From a virus, in the IMG/VR virus record IMGVR_UViG_3300025872_000066, positions 1 to 56,830 of that record: a DNA stretch of 56,830 nucleotides; one strand, 5' to 3'. The translations under genes were made by a program, and so were the position numbers. Position 1 is the first letter of the stretch. Each line of letters opens with the position of its first letter. Below are positions 37,375 through 46,200 of the stretch, piece by piece. Under the pieces are notes generated by a model that searched no databases, was not told the DNA's origin, and saw nothing but the letters and a program-made list of their open reading frames with translations.

Positions 37375-37637
37375 GGCCAATTCGGGTACAGCAGCACGCC
37401 GCACCGCGTCTCCTGGTCCAGGACCTCAACCGCAGCCGTCCGCGGGAACTCGCCGGAGATCAGGGCACAGATGCCATCAAACGGCATCTTCGCCAGCATC
37501 TCCGAATGCTCGTCGCAGTAGGTCTGGATCGCCGCGTGATCGCAGGCGAACCCAGGATCGCCATCGCCGCAGTTGACCCACACCCGCAGCGTGAACCGCG
37601 GCGTGCTGACGGCCACCATGTTTTCCCTAATCTTCAT
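37371..37637 (-). CDS. Hypothetical accessory protein, 88 aa
   Basis: ATG 37637 (MKIRENMVAVST) follows AGGAGG by 6 bases. Beta start (FTLRVWVNCGDGDPGF), helical middle (IQTYCDEHSEMLAKM), beta end (CGVLLYPNW). Unrecognised. Confidence 0.55.
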   Translation of the reverse strand: MKIRENMVAVSTPRFTLRVWVNCGDGDPGFACDHAAIQTYCDEHSEMLAKMPFDGICALISGEFPRTAAVEVLDQETRCGVLLYPNWP

Positions 37638-37788
37638 CGCGGACCTCCTTGCTATCGCGGACCACCAACTCTTCCCCTGGGACGTCTCCCCAGGAGTCAA
37701 CCAGGATCTTTCGGAGCCTTGCGACCTCGGCCTCTAGGCGTCGGATCGCACTTGTCAGCCGGCGGTTCTTCGCCTCGGAAGCCGCCAA
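37627..37788 (-). CDS. Short coiled-coil protein with TTG start, 53 aa
   Basis: TTG 37788 lies close after AAGGAG. NRRLTSAIRRLEAEVARLRK is a clear coiled coil; the tail is acidic. It overlaps the upstream gene by 92 bases and the downstream start by 11. Start choice uncertain. Confidence 0.4.
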   Translation of the reverse strand: MAASEAKNRRLTSAIRRLEAEVARLRKILVDSWGDVPGEELVVRDSKEVRDED

Positions 37789-38287
37789 CGTCTCCTTCCA
37801 CCCACTGCAGGGCGTCTTGCCTGAACAGGATGCTGCACAGCTCGTCTGCGTGTCGCAGGTGCTTGCTGGGTGCGACGAGCGTGGGCACGTTGAAACCACG
37901 CATGGAGTCCCAGACGGTCTGCTCGGTCCAGCTTTCGTCCTGGTCAAGGACAGAGAGCCAGACCCAGGCTCCGGTGTGCTGGGAGATGTAGATCCAGGCG
38001 AATGGTTTTCCACGGCTGAGTCCGTTCAGGTCGTCAACGAATACTGTGGGGTAAGGGAAGTCATCCGGCCCTGTGAACTGCAGGCTGCGAACCTTGATCT
38101 CCAGGGACACGGCCGCCACGGCGTCTGGCGTCGGGCAGAAGTCCTTCTTGGGATTGTGGTCTGGCAGTACGAGCTTGACCCCGTGCGCTATAGCGAGCCC
38201 ACGGTCGCGCTGCGTCTCCACCCACGCCTTCTCCGCCTTGTGGGCAATCTTTAAGACGCTCAGAAAGCGGTCTTTCGTCCAGGCCAT
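37697..38287 (-). CDS. Putative PDDEXK-type nuclease, 196 aa
   Basis: ATG 38287 with GGAGGGG upstream. VSLEIKVRSLQFTGPDDFPY, then PTVFVDDLNGL and FAWIYISQHTGAWVWLSV, gives an E-x-K core with flanking strands, as in phage PDDEXK-like proteins. Catalytic residues cannot be fixed by eye. The last part is low-complexity (RGRGRKAPKDPG). Confidence 0.5.
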   Translation of the reverse strand: MAWTKDRFLSVLKIAHKAEKAWVETQRDRGLAIAHGVKLVLPDHNPKKDFCPTPDAVAAVSLEIKVRSLQFTGPDDFPYPTVFVDDLNGLSRGKPFAWIYISQHTGAWVWLSVLDQDESWTEQTVWDSMRGFNVPTLVAPSKHLRHADELCSILFRQDALQWVEGDVGGFRGEEPPADKCDPTPRGRGRKAPKDPG

Positions 38288-38714
38288 TGCCCCTCCATGT
38301 GCTGCGAACGTCCGCGGCTCTCGCCGCCGCTTCCTGCGGATGGACGTCCTCTTCAGTCAGGTCTTCCCACAGCTCCGTGCTGAGGGGCTCCGTGCGCCGA
38401 ATGGTCGATGCCATGCGGGCACACTCTTCAACAGCGTCAACCGTGACGGCGAAGGCCGCTGCGATCTCGGCGTACGTCCGTTCCGGGTAATCCAGAGACA
38501 GGACCATCAAACGCTTGGTGGTAGGGAGCCCGTGCCGCTTCAGCAGCATGGTCATCCGCTTGCCGACTTCCTCGCTCAGCTCCAGCTCCCCCCACACCTT
38601 CCGCGGCGGCTCCTGGTTGATCACCACCCGGCGATACAGCACTGGCGCAACGGCCAGAGGAACGCCAGCCGAACCAACCCTTAATTCGTTGCCACCAAGT
38701 TTGCACGGCCTCAT
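38061..38714 (-). CDS. Helix-turn-helix protein, up to 217 aa
   Basis: ATG 38714 (MRPCKLGGNELRV) follows GAGGAGAAGG. RTYAEIAAAFAVTVDAVEEC is a sigma-region-4-like helix-turn-helix within a helical body (RRVVINQEPPRKVWGELELS, LLKRHGLPTTKRLMVL). The convincing part ends near 38290, but the frame stays open to 38061 over the next gene. Its start lies inside the small gene at 38802. Confidence 0.55.
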   Translation of the reverse strand: MRPCKLGGNELRVGSAGVPLAVAPVLYRRVVINQEPPRKVWGELELSEEVGKRMTMLLKRHGLPTTKRLMVLSLDYPERTYAEIAAAFAVTVDAVEECARMASTIRRTEPLSTELWEDLTEEDVHPQEAAARAADVRSTWRGNGLDERPLSERLKDCPQGGEGVGGDAARPWARYSARGQARTARPQSQEGLLPDARRRGGRVPGDQGSQPAVHRAG

Positions 38715-38802
38715 CCTTCTCCTCCTCCATGGGTTCAAACGGGAACACTTCATCCAGGTGAAACAGGTCAGCAATCTGTTCTTCAGTTACGGACAAGAGC
38801 AC
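38437..38802 (-). CDS. Small acidic protein overlapping the HTH gene
   Basis: GTG 38802 overlaps the helicase stop. VTEEQIADLFHLDEVFPFEP, then EEKDEAVQTWWQRIKGWFGW, looks like a genuine protein of about 45 residues. After that the frame is a shadow of the HTH gene until 38437. Either the overlap is large, or a frameshift joins this segment to the HTH protein. Confidence 0.4.
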   Translation of the reverse strand: MLLSVTEEQIADLFHLDEVFPFEPMEEEKDEAVQTWWQRIKGWFGWRSSGRCASAVSPGGDQPGAAAEGVGGAGAERGSRQADDHAAEAARAPYHQAFDGPVSGLPGTDVRRDRSGLRRHG

Positions 38803-40297
38803 GCCGTCTAGCCTTCTCTTTGGCGAAGAAGGAGCGCTGCCATCCGGCGAGGCTGCGGTTTCTGAGGGCCCATTCGATGTAGTCATCGTCAACCTCTCCC
38901 ATCGTTCGACCGGCGTACCGCCCACGCAGCGGCACCCGGTACTCCGAGATGTCTTTCTTGCGACCGTCCAGCGAGACGTCGCGGCCATGCACCTTGCCGC
39001 CGGCCTGGCCTTCCATGCCCTTCAGCCCGGCTTCGATCAGCTTGGCCTTGCGGACGTCATCCGCGGCCTGCTCCAGCAGGTCAGCCGGATCCTCGGCCTC
39101 AGCGTCATCATCGGCTGCACGCCTGCGGGCCTCGGCCAGGACCTCACGTGGCGTTCCTTCCTCAGCGAACATGTCCACGCCCGTGCGGATGGAGTGGTTC
39201 TCCACGCTGTCGGTGACGTCAACAATCTTGAACCAGGGCTTCTCGCTCGCAGCGATGGCGGCAATCCGTGCCGCGGGCGTGTTCTCCGCACCATCCACCA
39301 CACCAGGCAGCGGGCGAGTGGCACGCCCCCAAATCTGCAGGGCCAACGTCCGGCTCTTCGTCGGCCGGAACATGAAGATCGTCTGCGTCAGCGGAGCGTC
39401 GAAGCCCATGGTGGCGATCTGACAGTTGCACAGCAGGTCGATCTCGCCGGCCCGGTACTTGTTGATGATCCGGTTCCGCTCGTCCTGGGTCTGCAGGTAC
39501 TCGTTGCCGCAGATCCACGCGGCCCGCATGCCGTAGTTCTTCTCAGCCATCTCAGCGAGAGCGCGGGCGCTGGCCACGCCGGGGAGGAAAGCGATGGCCG
39601 CGCCAACGCGCTCCCGCTGGATGGTGAGGCAGAACTGATGAAGCCTGGAGCTGACGCCGATCACCATCTCCAGGTCGGCAGCGGAGTAGTCGCCTCCGGT
39701 CACCTTGACCTTGCTCAGGTCCAGGTCGGCACACTGAACGACACGGGCTCGGGGCGGCACGCACCAGCCGTCCTTGATACCCTGGGCCAGGCCGTAGTCG
39801 AACGCCACGTGCTGGTAGAACTTCATCAGCGGCTTGCCGTCCATCCGGAACGGCGTGGCCGTGAAGCCGATGACGATGGCTCCGTTGGCCTGGAACTCCC
39901 GGAGCATCTCCAGAAACGGCTCTGAGAACTGCGTGTGGGCCTCGTCTACGATGACCAGGCGAACGCCCAGAAGCCTCTTGTAACGCTTCTCTTTGCCGGC
40001 CAGGAGCGTGTTTCGGCAGGCCACCGTGACGCGGTTGCCGCCCGCCCAGGAGCCGGCCATCTCAACGTCCGTGTACTCCTCCGTGATTCGGTCGGCCGTG
40101 TCAGCCGCCTGCCAGACCAGCTCCCGCATGGGGGCGATGATCAGGATCTTGCTGTTGAACAGCATCTTGGCGAGCAGCGAGAAGATCACCGTCTTCCCGG
40201 CGCCCGTGAACAGGACACACAGGATGGCCGTGAAACCCTTCGCCGTGGCGTCCAGAATCGCATCGCAGCACTGCTGCTGGTAATCCCTTGCCTGCAT
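38783..40297 (-). CDS. SF2 DEAD/DEAH-type helicase, 504 aa
   Basis: ATG 40297 follows GGAGGAGG. Motif I FTGAGKT (residues 30-36), motif II VDEAH, motif III GFTATPF, and motif VI QIWGRATRPLPG are all present, with a C-terminal ATMGFD segment for motif V. An acidic linker and a basic C-terminal tail (SFFAKEKARRRALVRN) follow. It unwinds DNA or branched intermediates; placement after SSB, Erf and exonuclease suggests recombination-coupled replication. Confidence 0.85.
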   Translation of the reverse strand: MQARDYQQQCCDAILDATAKGFTAILCVLFTGAGKTVIFSLLAKMLFNSKILIIAPMRELVWQAADTADRITEEYTDVEMAGSWAGGNRVTVACRNTLLAGKEKRYKRLLGVRLVIVDEAHTQFSEPFLEMLREFQANGAIVIGFTATPFRMDGKPLMKFYQHVAFDYGLAQGIKDGWCVPPRARVVQCADLDLSKVKVTGGDYSAADLEMVIGVSSRLHQFCLTIQRERVGAAIAFLPGVASARALAEMAEKNYGMRAAWICGNEYLQTQDERNRIINKYRAGEIDLLCNCQIATMGFDAPLTQTIFMFRPTKSRTLALQIWGRATRPLPGVVDGAENTPAARIAAIAASEKPWFKIVDVTDSVENHSIRTGVDMFAEEGTPREVLAEARRRAADDDAEAEDPADLLEQAADDVRKAKLIEAGLKGMEGQAGGKVHGRDVSLDGRKKDISEYRVPLRGRYAGRTMGEVDDDYIEWALRNRSLAGWQRSFFAKEKARRRALVRN

Positions 40298-40405
40298 GTT
40301 GCCTCCTCCTTCGGCGTGGGCCTCGGGGCGGCGTCCTGCCAGCCCCGGGCCCGCATCCATGTCTCGCCGTCCACCCTCCTGGTGAACCCTTCCCTGAGTG
40401 CCCTC

Positions 40406-40732
40406 CTAAAACGGGGACGAGGCCTCCGCCTTCTCCCGCGAACCAAGCAGCGTCAGCTCGCGGACGTCCAGTCCACAGGCCTGACGCTTCACGCCATCCT
40501 TCTCGTACTCCCGGCACTTCAACTGGCCGGTCACCGCCACCTGCTTGCCGCGGGTCAGGTACTCAGCCACCTTCCCGGGACGCCACAGGTCGCAGTTCAA
40601 AAACAGCACCTCACCGTCCTTGCGGCCGTTGACGGCGATGGCAAACGCGGCCACCTCCGACTCACCCACCTCGCGGACCTCGGCATCCCTGGTCAGGTTG
40701 CCGGTGAACGAACAGCTATTCAGCGACGCCAT
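40406..40732 (-). CDS. ssb: Single-stranded DNA-binding protein
   Basis: ATG 40732 follows GGAGG by 6 bases. NSCSFTGNLTRDAEVREVG, then AAFAIAVNG and VAEYLTRGKQVAVTGQLKCR, are the OB-fold strands of SSB proteins. The usual acidic C-terminal tip is only weakly represented (EASSPF). It coats single strands for Erf and the helicase. Confidence 0.9.
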   Translation of the reverse strand: MASLNSCSFTGNLTRDAEVREVGESEVAAFAIAVNGRKDGEVLFLNCDLWRPGKVAEYLTRGKQVAVTGQLKCREYEKDGVKRQACGLDVRELTLLGSREKAEASSPF

Positions 40733-41385
40733 CACGCACCTCCAAACTTGGTATTCACGTACTCCGAAACACGGTCGTAGACCGACTGGTCGCAGACCTT
40801 CTCACTCACACGCAGCTTGACCAGGTCCAGGATGGGCTTGGCCGCATCCCGGTCCTTGGCCTTGTCGATGGCCTTGCGGGCCTTGTCTTCGATCTCCAGG
40901 CCACGGCTCAGGGCCTGCGGGCTGGACGCCTTCGTCCGCGTGACGGGCATGGCCTTCTGGGCATCGTCATCGTCCTCAGCCCACGCACCTACCAGGCCCA
41001 GGAGCAGGTACTTCTTGGCGTACGTGTACGCCGAACCCAGGCTCTGCATGTCCTGCCGCTGGTTCCCCTCCTTGTCCGTGCCCAGGAACACCGGGCACAG
41101 GCTGGTGACGAACTCGCCGCTGTTGTGCCGCAGCGTTCCAACGGCAATCCACTCGCCGCCAACGCGGGTCAGGCAGACCTGCGGCAGGATGAAGCCAGCC
41201 TCATTCAGCGGCTCACGCAATGCCTCACAGATGTCGGAGTACCGCATGTAGCGGTACTTGCCGAACTTGTTGTCGCCGCCCTTTTCGACGGCCGGGAACT
41301 TCGACTGGGCCTTGACGAGCGCCGCCACCAACTTGGTGGTGTCGGGGCTCGTTGTCAGACCTGGCAATCCATGGTCAATCATCAT
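40732..41385 (-). CDS. erf: Erf-family single-strand annealing protein
   Basis: ATG 41385 (or 41382) overlaps the exonuclease stop. LVAALVKAQSKFPAVEKGGD, YMRYSDICEALREPLNEAG, then SLGSAYTYAKKYLLLGLVG, match the ERF superfamily core (A-Q...YA...ALxxPLxxxG...GSAxTYAxRY). These ring-forming proteins anneal complementary strands. It partners with the upstream nuclease and SSB. Confidence 0.85.
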   Translation of the reverse strand: MMIDHGLPGLTTSPDTTKLVAALVKAQSKFPAVEKGGDNKFGKYRYMRYSDICEALREPLNEAGFILPQVCLTRVGGEWIAVGTLRHNSGEFVTSLCPVFLGTDKEGNQRQDMQSLGSAYTYAKKYLLLGLVGAWAEDDDDAQKAMPVTRTKASSPQALSRGLEIEDKARKAIDKAKDRDAAKPILDLVKLRVSEKVCDQSVYDRVSEYVNTKFGGA

Positions 41386-42263
41386 GCCTCTCCTCCTCTG
41401 AGAAACGCTGGGAACTCCAGCTCACACTCCTCGTCATCCTCCGGGCTGCTGTAGACGCCCAGCTCGCGTCGCAGCCGGATCTGATCCAACGTGACCCGGA
41501 TCTGCTCGCGGGCCTGCTCCACCAGCTCCTCTGGCAGCGTGAACACACGCACGCCATGAGGCTTGCTGGTCTGGGCAAAGACAAACTTCAGCGAGTGGTG
41601 ATCCCACCCGCACGCCATAGCAGCGTCCACGTACCAGGCAGCTTGCCACAGGTAGCCGTAGTCAACGCAACTGCGCCAGAGCTGCTTCCAGTCGCTACTG
41701 GTGGTCTTGAAGTCCCACAGGTAGTCGGGCGTTACGCCGTCCGCGAGGCCCTTCCGCTGGTGGCCGGCGGCATCGACATGCCGGAAGGCAGCCTGCATGT
41801 CCGTTGTGGCTTCCAGGATCGCAGCAGCGGCCGGGTGCCGTGTGACGTTCCTGATGATCCGCTGCAGCCTCCACCAGTCAGCGGCAGTGAGGATCGACTT
41901 ATCAAGGTTGTCGGCCACCCAGTCGGTGTACGCCTTTCCACGGCGGGCCCCGTTGGAAAGCACTTCCTCCGGCACCACCGCCAGATGGTCCTCCAGAGCC
42001 ACCCCCGCCACCACCATGGGGATCGCCCGGTCAACCAGCGATCCAAAGTCCGTGGCGGCGTTACCGCTGAACAGTTGTTCCCCATTATCCAGGGCCTCCT
42101 GTGCCAGCGGCCCGCCACGGAAGACGGCGTGAGCGTACGACCGCGTGAAGTGTCCATCGTCACGGCGGTACGCCGCGTCGATTTCGGCCTGGTTCAGCAG
42201 GGCCTTGCCGGAATCAAGCTGCGCAATGCAGCCAGGCGTATAACTACCAGTGGCTGTGACCAA
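41382..42263 (-). CDS. PDDEXK exonuclease (RecE/Exo VIII-like), 293 aa
   Basis: TTG 42263 has GGGAGG 6 bases upstream. The catalytic strand pair is DGVTPDYLWDFKTTSSDWKQ (D...D-x-K-T-T), followed by DYGYLWQAAWYVDAA, typical of phage RecB/Exo VIII-type nucleases. It would resect double-strand ends to give tails for Erf. The TTG start is unusual but well placed. Confidence 0.8.
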   Translation of the reverse strand: MVTATGSYTPGCIAQLDSGKALLNQAEIDAAYRRDDGHFTRSYAHAVFRGGPLAQEALDNGEQLFSGNAATDFGSLVDRAIPMVVAGVALEDHLAVVPEEVLSNGARRGKAYTDWVADNLDKSILTAADWWRLQRIIRNVTRHPAAAAILEATTDMQAAFRHVDAAGHQRKGLADGVTPDYLWDFKTTSSDWKQLWRSCVDYGYLWQAAWYVDAAMACGWDHHSLKFVFAQTSKPHGVRVFTLPEELVEQAREQIRVTLDQIRLRRELGVYSSPEDDEECELEFPAFLRGGEA

Positions 42264-42438
42264 GTGTCGCCTCCCTCAGCAGGACAAGAGCCTTCTGAGG
42301 GTGGCCGATGACCAGCATGGTCACGGCCGCCGCCACGCAAGTGGCGGCAATGGCAAGGGATCGCAGGCAGCTAGACAACTGAGCTAGTTGCCCGCGCCCC
42401 TTGACAAACCTCAGAAATGCGGAATTGTCGGGGTACAT
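42244..42438 (-). CDS. Possible single-pass membrane protein, 64 aa
   Basis: ATG 42438 with no ribosome site. SLAIAATCVAAAVTMLVIG is a hydrophobic helix. The frame start overlaps the divergent integrase start and would occupy the only space for a promoter between them, which argues against it. Confidence 0.3.
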   Translation of the reverse strand: MYPDNSAFLRFVKGRGQLAQLSSCLRSLAIAATCVAAAVTMLVIGHPQKALVLLREATLGHSHW

Positions 42439-42439
42439 C
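42264..42439. promoter_or_regulatory. Divergent promoter region for integrase and recombination operon
   Basis: Contains CAACTgagctAGTTG (42376-42390), a dyad with 5-bp arms, and TTGACA at 42401-42406, which is a perfect -35 in the integrase direction. The matching -10 is poor (ATTGTC at 42424 with 17 bases spacing). A regulator at the dyad could switch between the two. Confidence 0.4.
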
Positions 42440-43261
42440 ATGCTACTCACTGACTTTGCGAAACGCTACGCCAACCGCGTAGGGGCTTCTCCAGGCTATT
42501 TGGAGCAGCTTTTGGTGTTCACCAAGCGCCTGGACTGGCAGGTGGAGGAGATCACCACCGAAATGGTGGACTCCTACTTGACTGCCGCTCTGGGGGGTTT
42601 GAGCCCCAATACAGTCGCCAATCACCGCAGACTCCTCACAACCCTCATGCGCGAAGCTAATCGCACCGGCCTGAACACGTGTATAGCGAATGGATTCCGC
42701 CGCGTCAAGGTGCCTAGGCCGATCCCCAGGGCGCTGTCGCATGCGGAGATTCGTCAGGCAGTAGAAGCTGCCCGGCAGACGCCCGGTCATTTCCGTGACC
42801 TCCAAAAGTCCGACTTCCTTGTCGCCTGGTTCTTGACCGCGTATTCGCTAGGCCTGCGTGCGGGCGACCTAGTCGAAATCCGGTGGGATCAAGTACGTGG
42901 GCGGAAAATCTATCTGGGCCAATCGAAGACGTCAACTCCCCATGTCTCGCTTTTTACTGACGAGGCGTTGTGCGCGTGTAAGGCCCTTCCGAAGCGCACG
43001 CGGATCTTTGGGGACTTCGCTGCGCTCAACACAATCCAGCAGTGGGTGAAGGCCTGCATGGTGAGCGCAGGCCTGGATGCGTCAACGAAGTTCCTGCGAC
43101 GCTCAGCCGCGACATATGCCAAGGTCCAGGGCAAGTCGCCCAAGGCGGTGCTGGGGCATTTGACCGAAGGCCTAGCCGAAAGGCACTACGTCGATCAGCT
43201 GCTGTACGAAGAGGAGACTGGCCTGAACCAGGAGCCCCTGCCGTCCGTGATGGGCGCCTAG
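42440..43261 (+). CDS. Tyrosine recombinase/integrase, 273 aa
   Basis: ATG 42440; GGGG 6 bases upstream. N-terminal SAM-like core-binding domain (YLTAALGGLSPNTVANHRRL). Catalytic residues: Arg in YSLGLRAGDLVEIRW, the FLRRSAATYAKVQGKSPKAV block (H-x-x-R is degenerate), and His and Tyr in LGHLTEGLAERHYVD. It integrates or excises phage DNA. It is the only plus-strand gene in this half of the genome, and its stop overlaps that of the convergent virion gene in a CTAG palindrome. Confidence 0.85.
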   Translation: MLLTDFAKRYANRVGASPGYLEQLLVFTKRLDWQVEEITTEMVDSYLTAALGGLSPNTVANHRRLLTTLMREANRTGLNTCIANGFRRVKVPRPIPRALSHAEIRQAVEAARQTPGHFRDLQKSDFLVAWFLTAYSLGLRAGDLVEIRWDQVRGRKIYLGQSKTSTPHVSLFTDEALCACKALPKRTRIFGDFAALNTIQQWVKACMVSAGLDASTKFLRRSAATYAKVQGKSPKAVLGHLTEGLAERHYVDQLLYEEETGLNQEPLPSVMGA

Positions 43262-46200
43262 GCGTAATCGACGCCCAGGATGGCGAGCGGGTCTTCTGCC
43301 TGCTTCTTCTTGTCCCGTGCCCGTTTCGCGGCCTCGGACTGCAAAACGCGGTACAGCAAATACTGCCGCTGCTCGGGCTCGCTGAGGCGGGCGAGGTCCT
43401 CGGGCTTAATGAAGAGGTTCTCGTAGGTGCTGACGCCGGGGGCCGCATCCAGCAGTTGGTTCAGCGTGGTGCGTGCCGCCAGCCGCAGCGTCTTGTCCTG
43501 GTCAACGTCCTGGAACTTCATGCCAGTCAGCGTGTTGAACGCTAGCTTGGCGGCACGCTCTGCAGGGCTGATGCGGTTGTCGCGGAGCTGACGCATCAGG
43601 CCTAGGACCCGCGAGCCGCCCGGGGCGTTGACGGCGATCTGCTCGGCCATCCGCCCCCAAGAGCCAAGGTAGGGGCTCAGTGATCCCAGGTCATGCTCCA
43701 GCATGCTGTAGAGGTCACTGAGCTGCCGGCCGCTATAGAACTGCCGGTTCAGCACGCTCTCTAGCGGGCCCTTCAGGAGCGGGTTCGCCTGGCCCAGGAT
43801 GTTGGACCCGGTCTTCATCAGCGAGTCAGACACACGCTGGGCGACGTTGTTTCCAATGCCAGGCGTAAACAGGTTCAGCAGCGACTCATGCGGCAGGTCG
43901 ATGTTGGTAAGGAACCGCTGCACGCCAGGGGTCTTGACGCCGAAGATAGAAGAGGCATCGACAGGGATCGCAGCCGACTGCCGCAGGTACTCTGGCGTGA
44001 ACTGGTCCTCGCTCGGCTCGCTGCCGCGGTTGATCGCCCGCATCGACTGGCCCGTCAGGCCATACGGCCGCTCCACCAGCTCCTTGGCGACGAACGGGGT
44101 GATGCCCTTCTGGAAACGATAGAACGGAAAAATCTTGGTGAGGAAGTCGCGCTCAAAGGATGTGAAGTTCTCCGGCCCGTACAGCACCTGCGTTAGGTCG
44201 GTGAGCGCCTTCGCAGCCTCGGGGCTGTCGCCCTTGCGGACGCGGTTCAGGAACGTGCCCAGACGATTGCCAGCGTCAGTGAATGATGCAGCCCGGTCGC
44301 TGAGGTCCAGCAGGAAGTTGGGGTTGCTCGTCCGGCCGCGAGTAGCAAACGGGTTCCAGGTCTGCCAGGAGAGCCATGGCTTGTCGCGGACGTTCCGGAA
44401 CAGCCCGCCGGCCGCCCCAGGGAACGCCTCGTTCATTTGCAGGTTTGTTGCCTGCCGGCCCAGGTCATCTGCCACGGTGCCGGACGTCAGCCCCTGGCCA
44501 CCGGCCGCCTTCAGGAACTTGCGGGCCCGGGCCTCAGCCAGCTGCTCTTCAGTGACGAGCGTATAGCCAGCCGGAAGCGATGCACCGGGCTTGCCGACAA
44601 CAACGTCGCCTGGGAAGAGGTCTTCGACCCTGTACCCCTTGGCGTTCTGCAGTCGCTTAGACAGGCCGGCATAGTCGCCGCCAGCAACACGGGCGCCGGT
44701 CAACCAGTCAGTCGGGCTGAACCCATCCCGGGTCGCACTAGCAAAGGCCCCTGAATAGGCATCACGTAAATGGCGTGCCGGGCTCGCCAAGGCTAACGTC
44801 TTAAATGAGTCGGTGAAGTTCTGGAAGTTCTTCAGCAACCCCTCGGCCTCGCGGGGCGTGCGGGCGGTGACCATCCGCTCGTTGAGCCGGTCCACTAGGT
44901 CCTTGCTCATCGACATGCGTGAGAGCGTGTCGGCGTCCCTGCCCATGCGATTGGCCAGCGACTGTACTGCGTCCTCCGTAAAGCCAAGGGCCTTGAGGGC
45001 GTCAGGCAATGCGATGTGCGTCCCGCCCGGAACGCTCTCGGCCATCTGCAGCAGGACGTCATAGCCGCCCCGCTTGAAGTCGTCGGAAATGAAATCCAGC
45101 AGCGAGTTGGCGTTCGCACGCATGCGACCGCGGTTCATTAAATAGGACGAGAAGTCGTTGAGGCTGTTGCCGAACTTCGGGATCCCCTGCTCGGCTGCCT
45201 GGAGCGGCGTGCGGCGAAGGCTGTCGGCCAGGCCAACGTACATGTCCTGCGTCCGCTTCAGCAGCTCGTCGCCCTCAAACTGATCCGCCAGAAAGCCGAA
45301 TGGACCTCCGGCAGGATTCCAGTCCGGGACGTTGCGTGCCAGCCAGTCATCGATCACGCCTGGGGCGTTGTCGGCAAACCACTCGGCGTTGGTGGCTTCC
45401 CTGAGACGCTTCTGCAGTGCCGGGTCTTGGGCCATCTTGTCCAGCACCCACGCCGGGAAAGCGCGGTTGTAGTCACGCCGGGATGCCGTGCCGCCTTCGC
45501 GGACGCCGCCAATCGCAGACCCCTTGCGGCTCCGGTTCACCTTGGGCTGATAGCCATCGGCGTACCGCGGGCGGTCGATCTCTGCCTGCTGGCGAGGGAA
45601 CCAGAAGATGTCGTTGGGGAGGTTTTCCTTTTCCAGAGGAATCCCCAGTTCCTTGGCGCGTGCCAGTTCGTCGTCCATCCGCTGACGCATCCACATCAGC
45701 AGGTTGCGGCCCCCATCTGACTGCAGGGCTCGCATGATTTCCGGATCGGTTACCTGCGACGTCTGGTTCTCTAAAACGTCGCGAACGGCCTTGGCGAACT
45801 CTGGCTTGCGGATGATGTTGTCTGGAATGTCGAACGCCGCATCCACCATGTTGTCGGCAATGTCCTGCCGAACGCGGGCCAGCTCTCGCCGCTGACCCTC
45901 GGTAATGCGGCGGGCGATGTACTGCCCCTTCTCGTCCGTGAAGCCCATAACCCTAGGGTCGAAGATCGCCTGGGCACCGCGGACCACCGGACCAAGGACC
46001 GGAGCGGCACGGGCGTAGTCTCCCAGCTTGTCGCTGGTCTTCGCCAGCCAGTCGCCGGCCGTCTTTCCGTAGAGGTCAGCAGAGCCTTCAACCATGCCCG
46101 GGATGGAGATTCGGTTAGTGCGAGCGAGCGGCTGGCCAAGAAGCTCCTCGGCCGCAGCGCCGGCGTACTCCTCCCACTTGGCCTTGGCAGCCGCCTGCTC

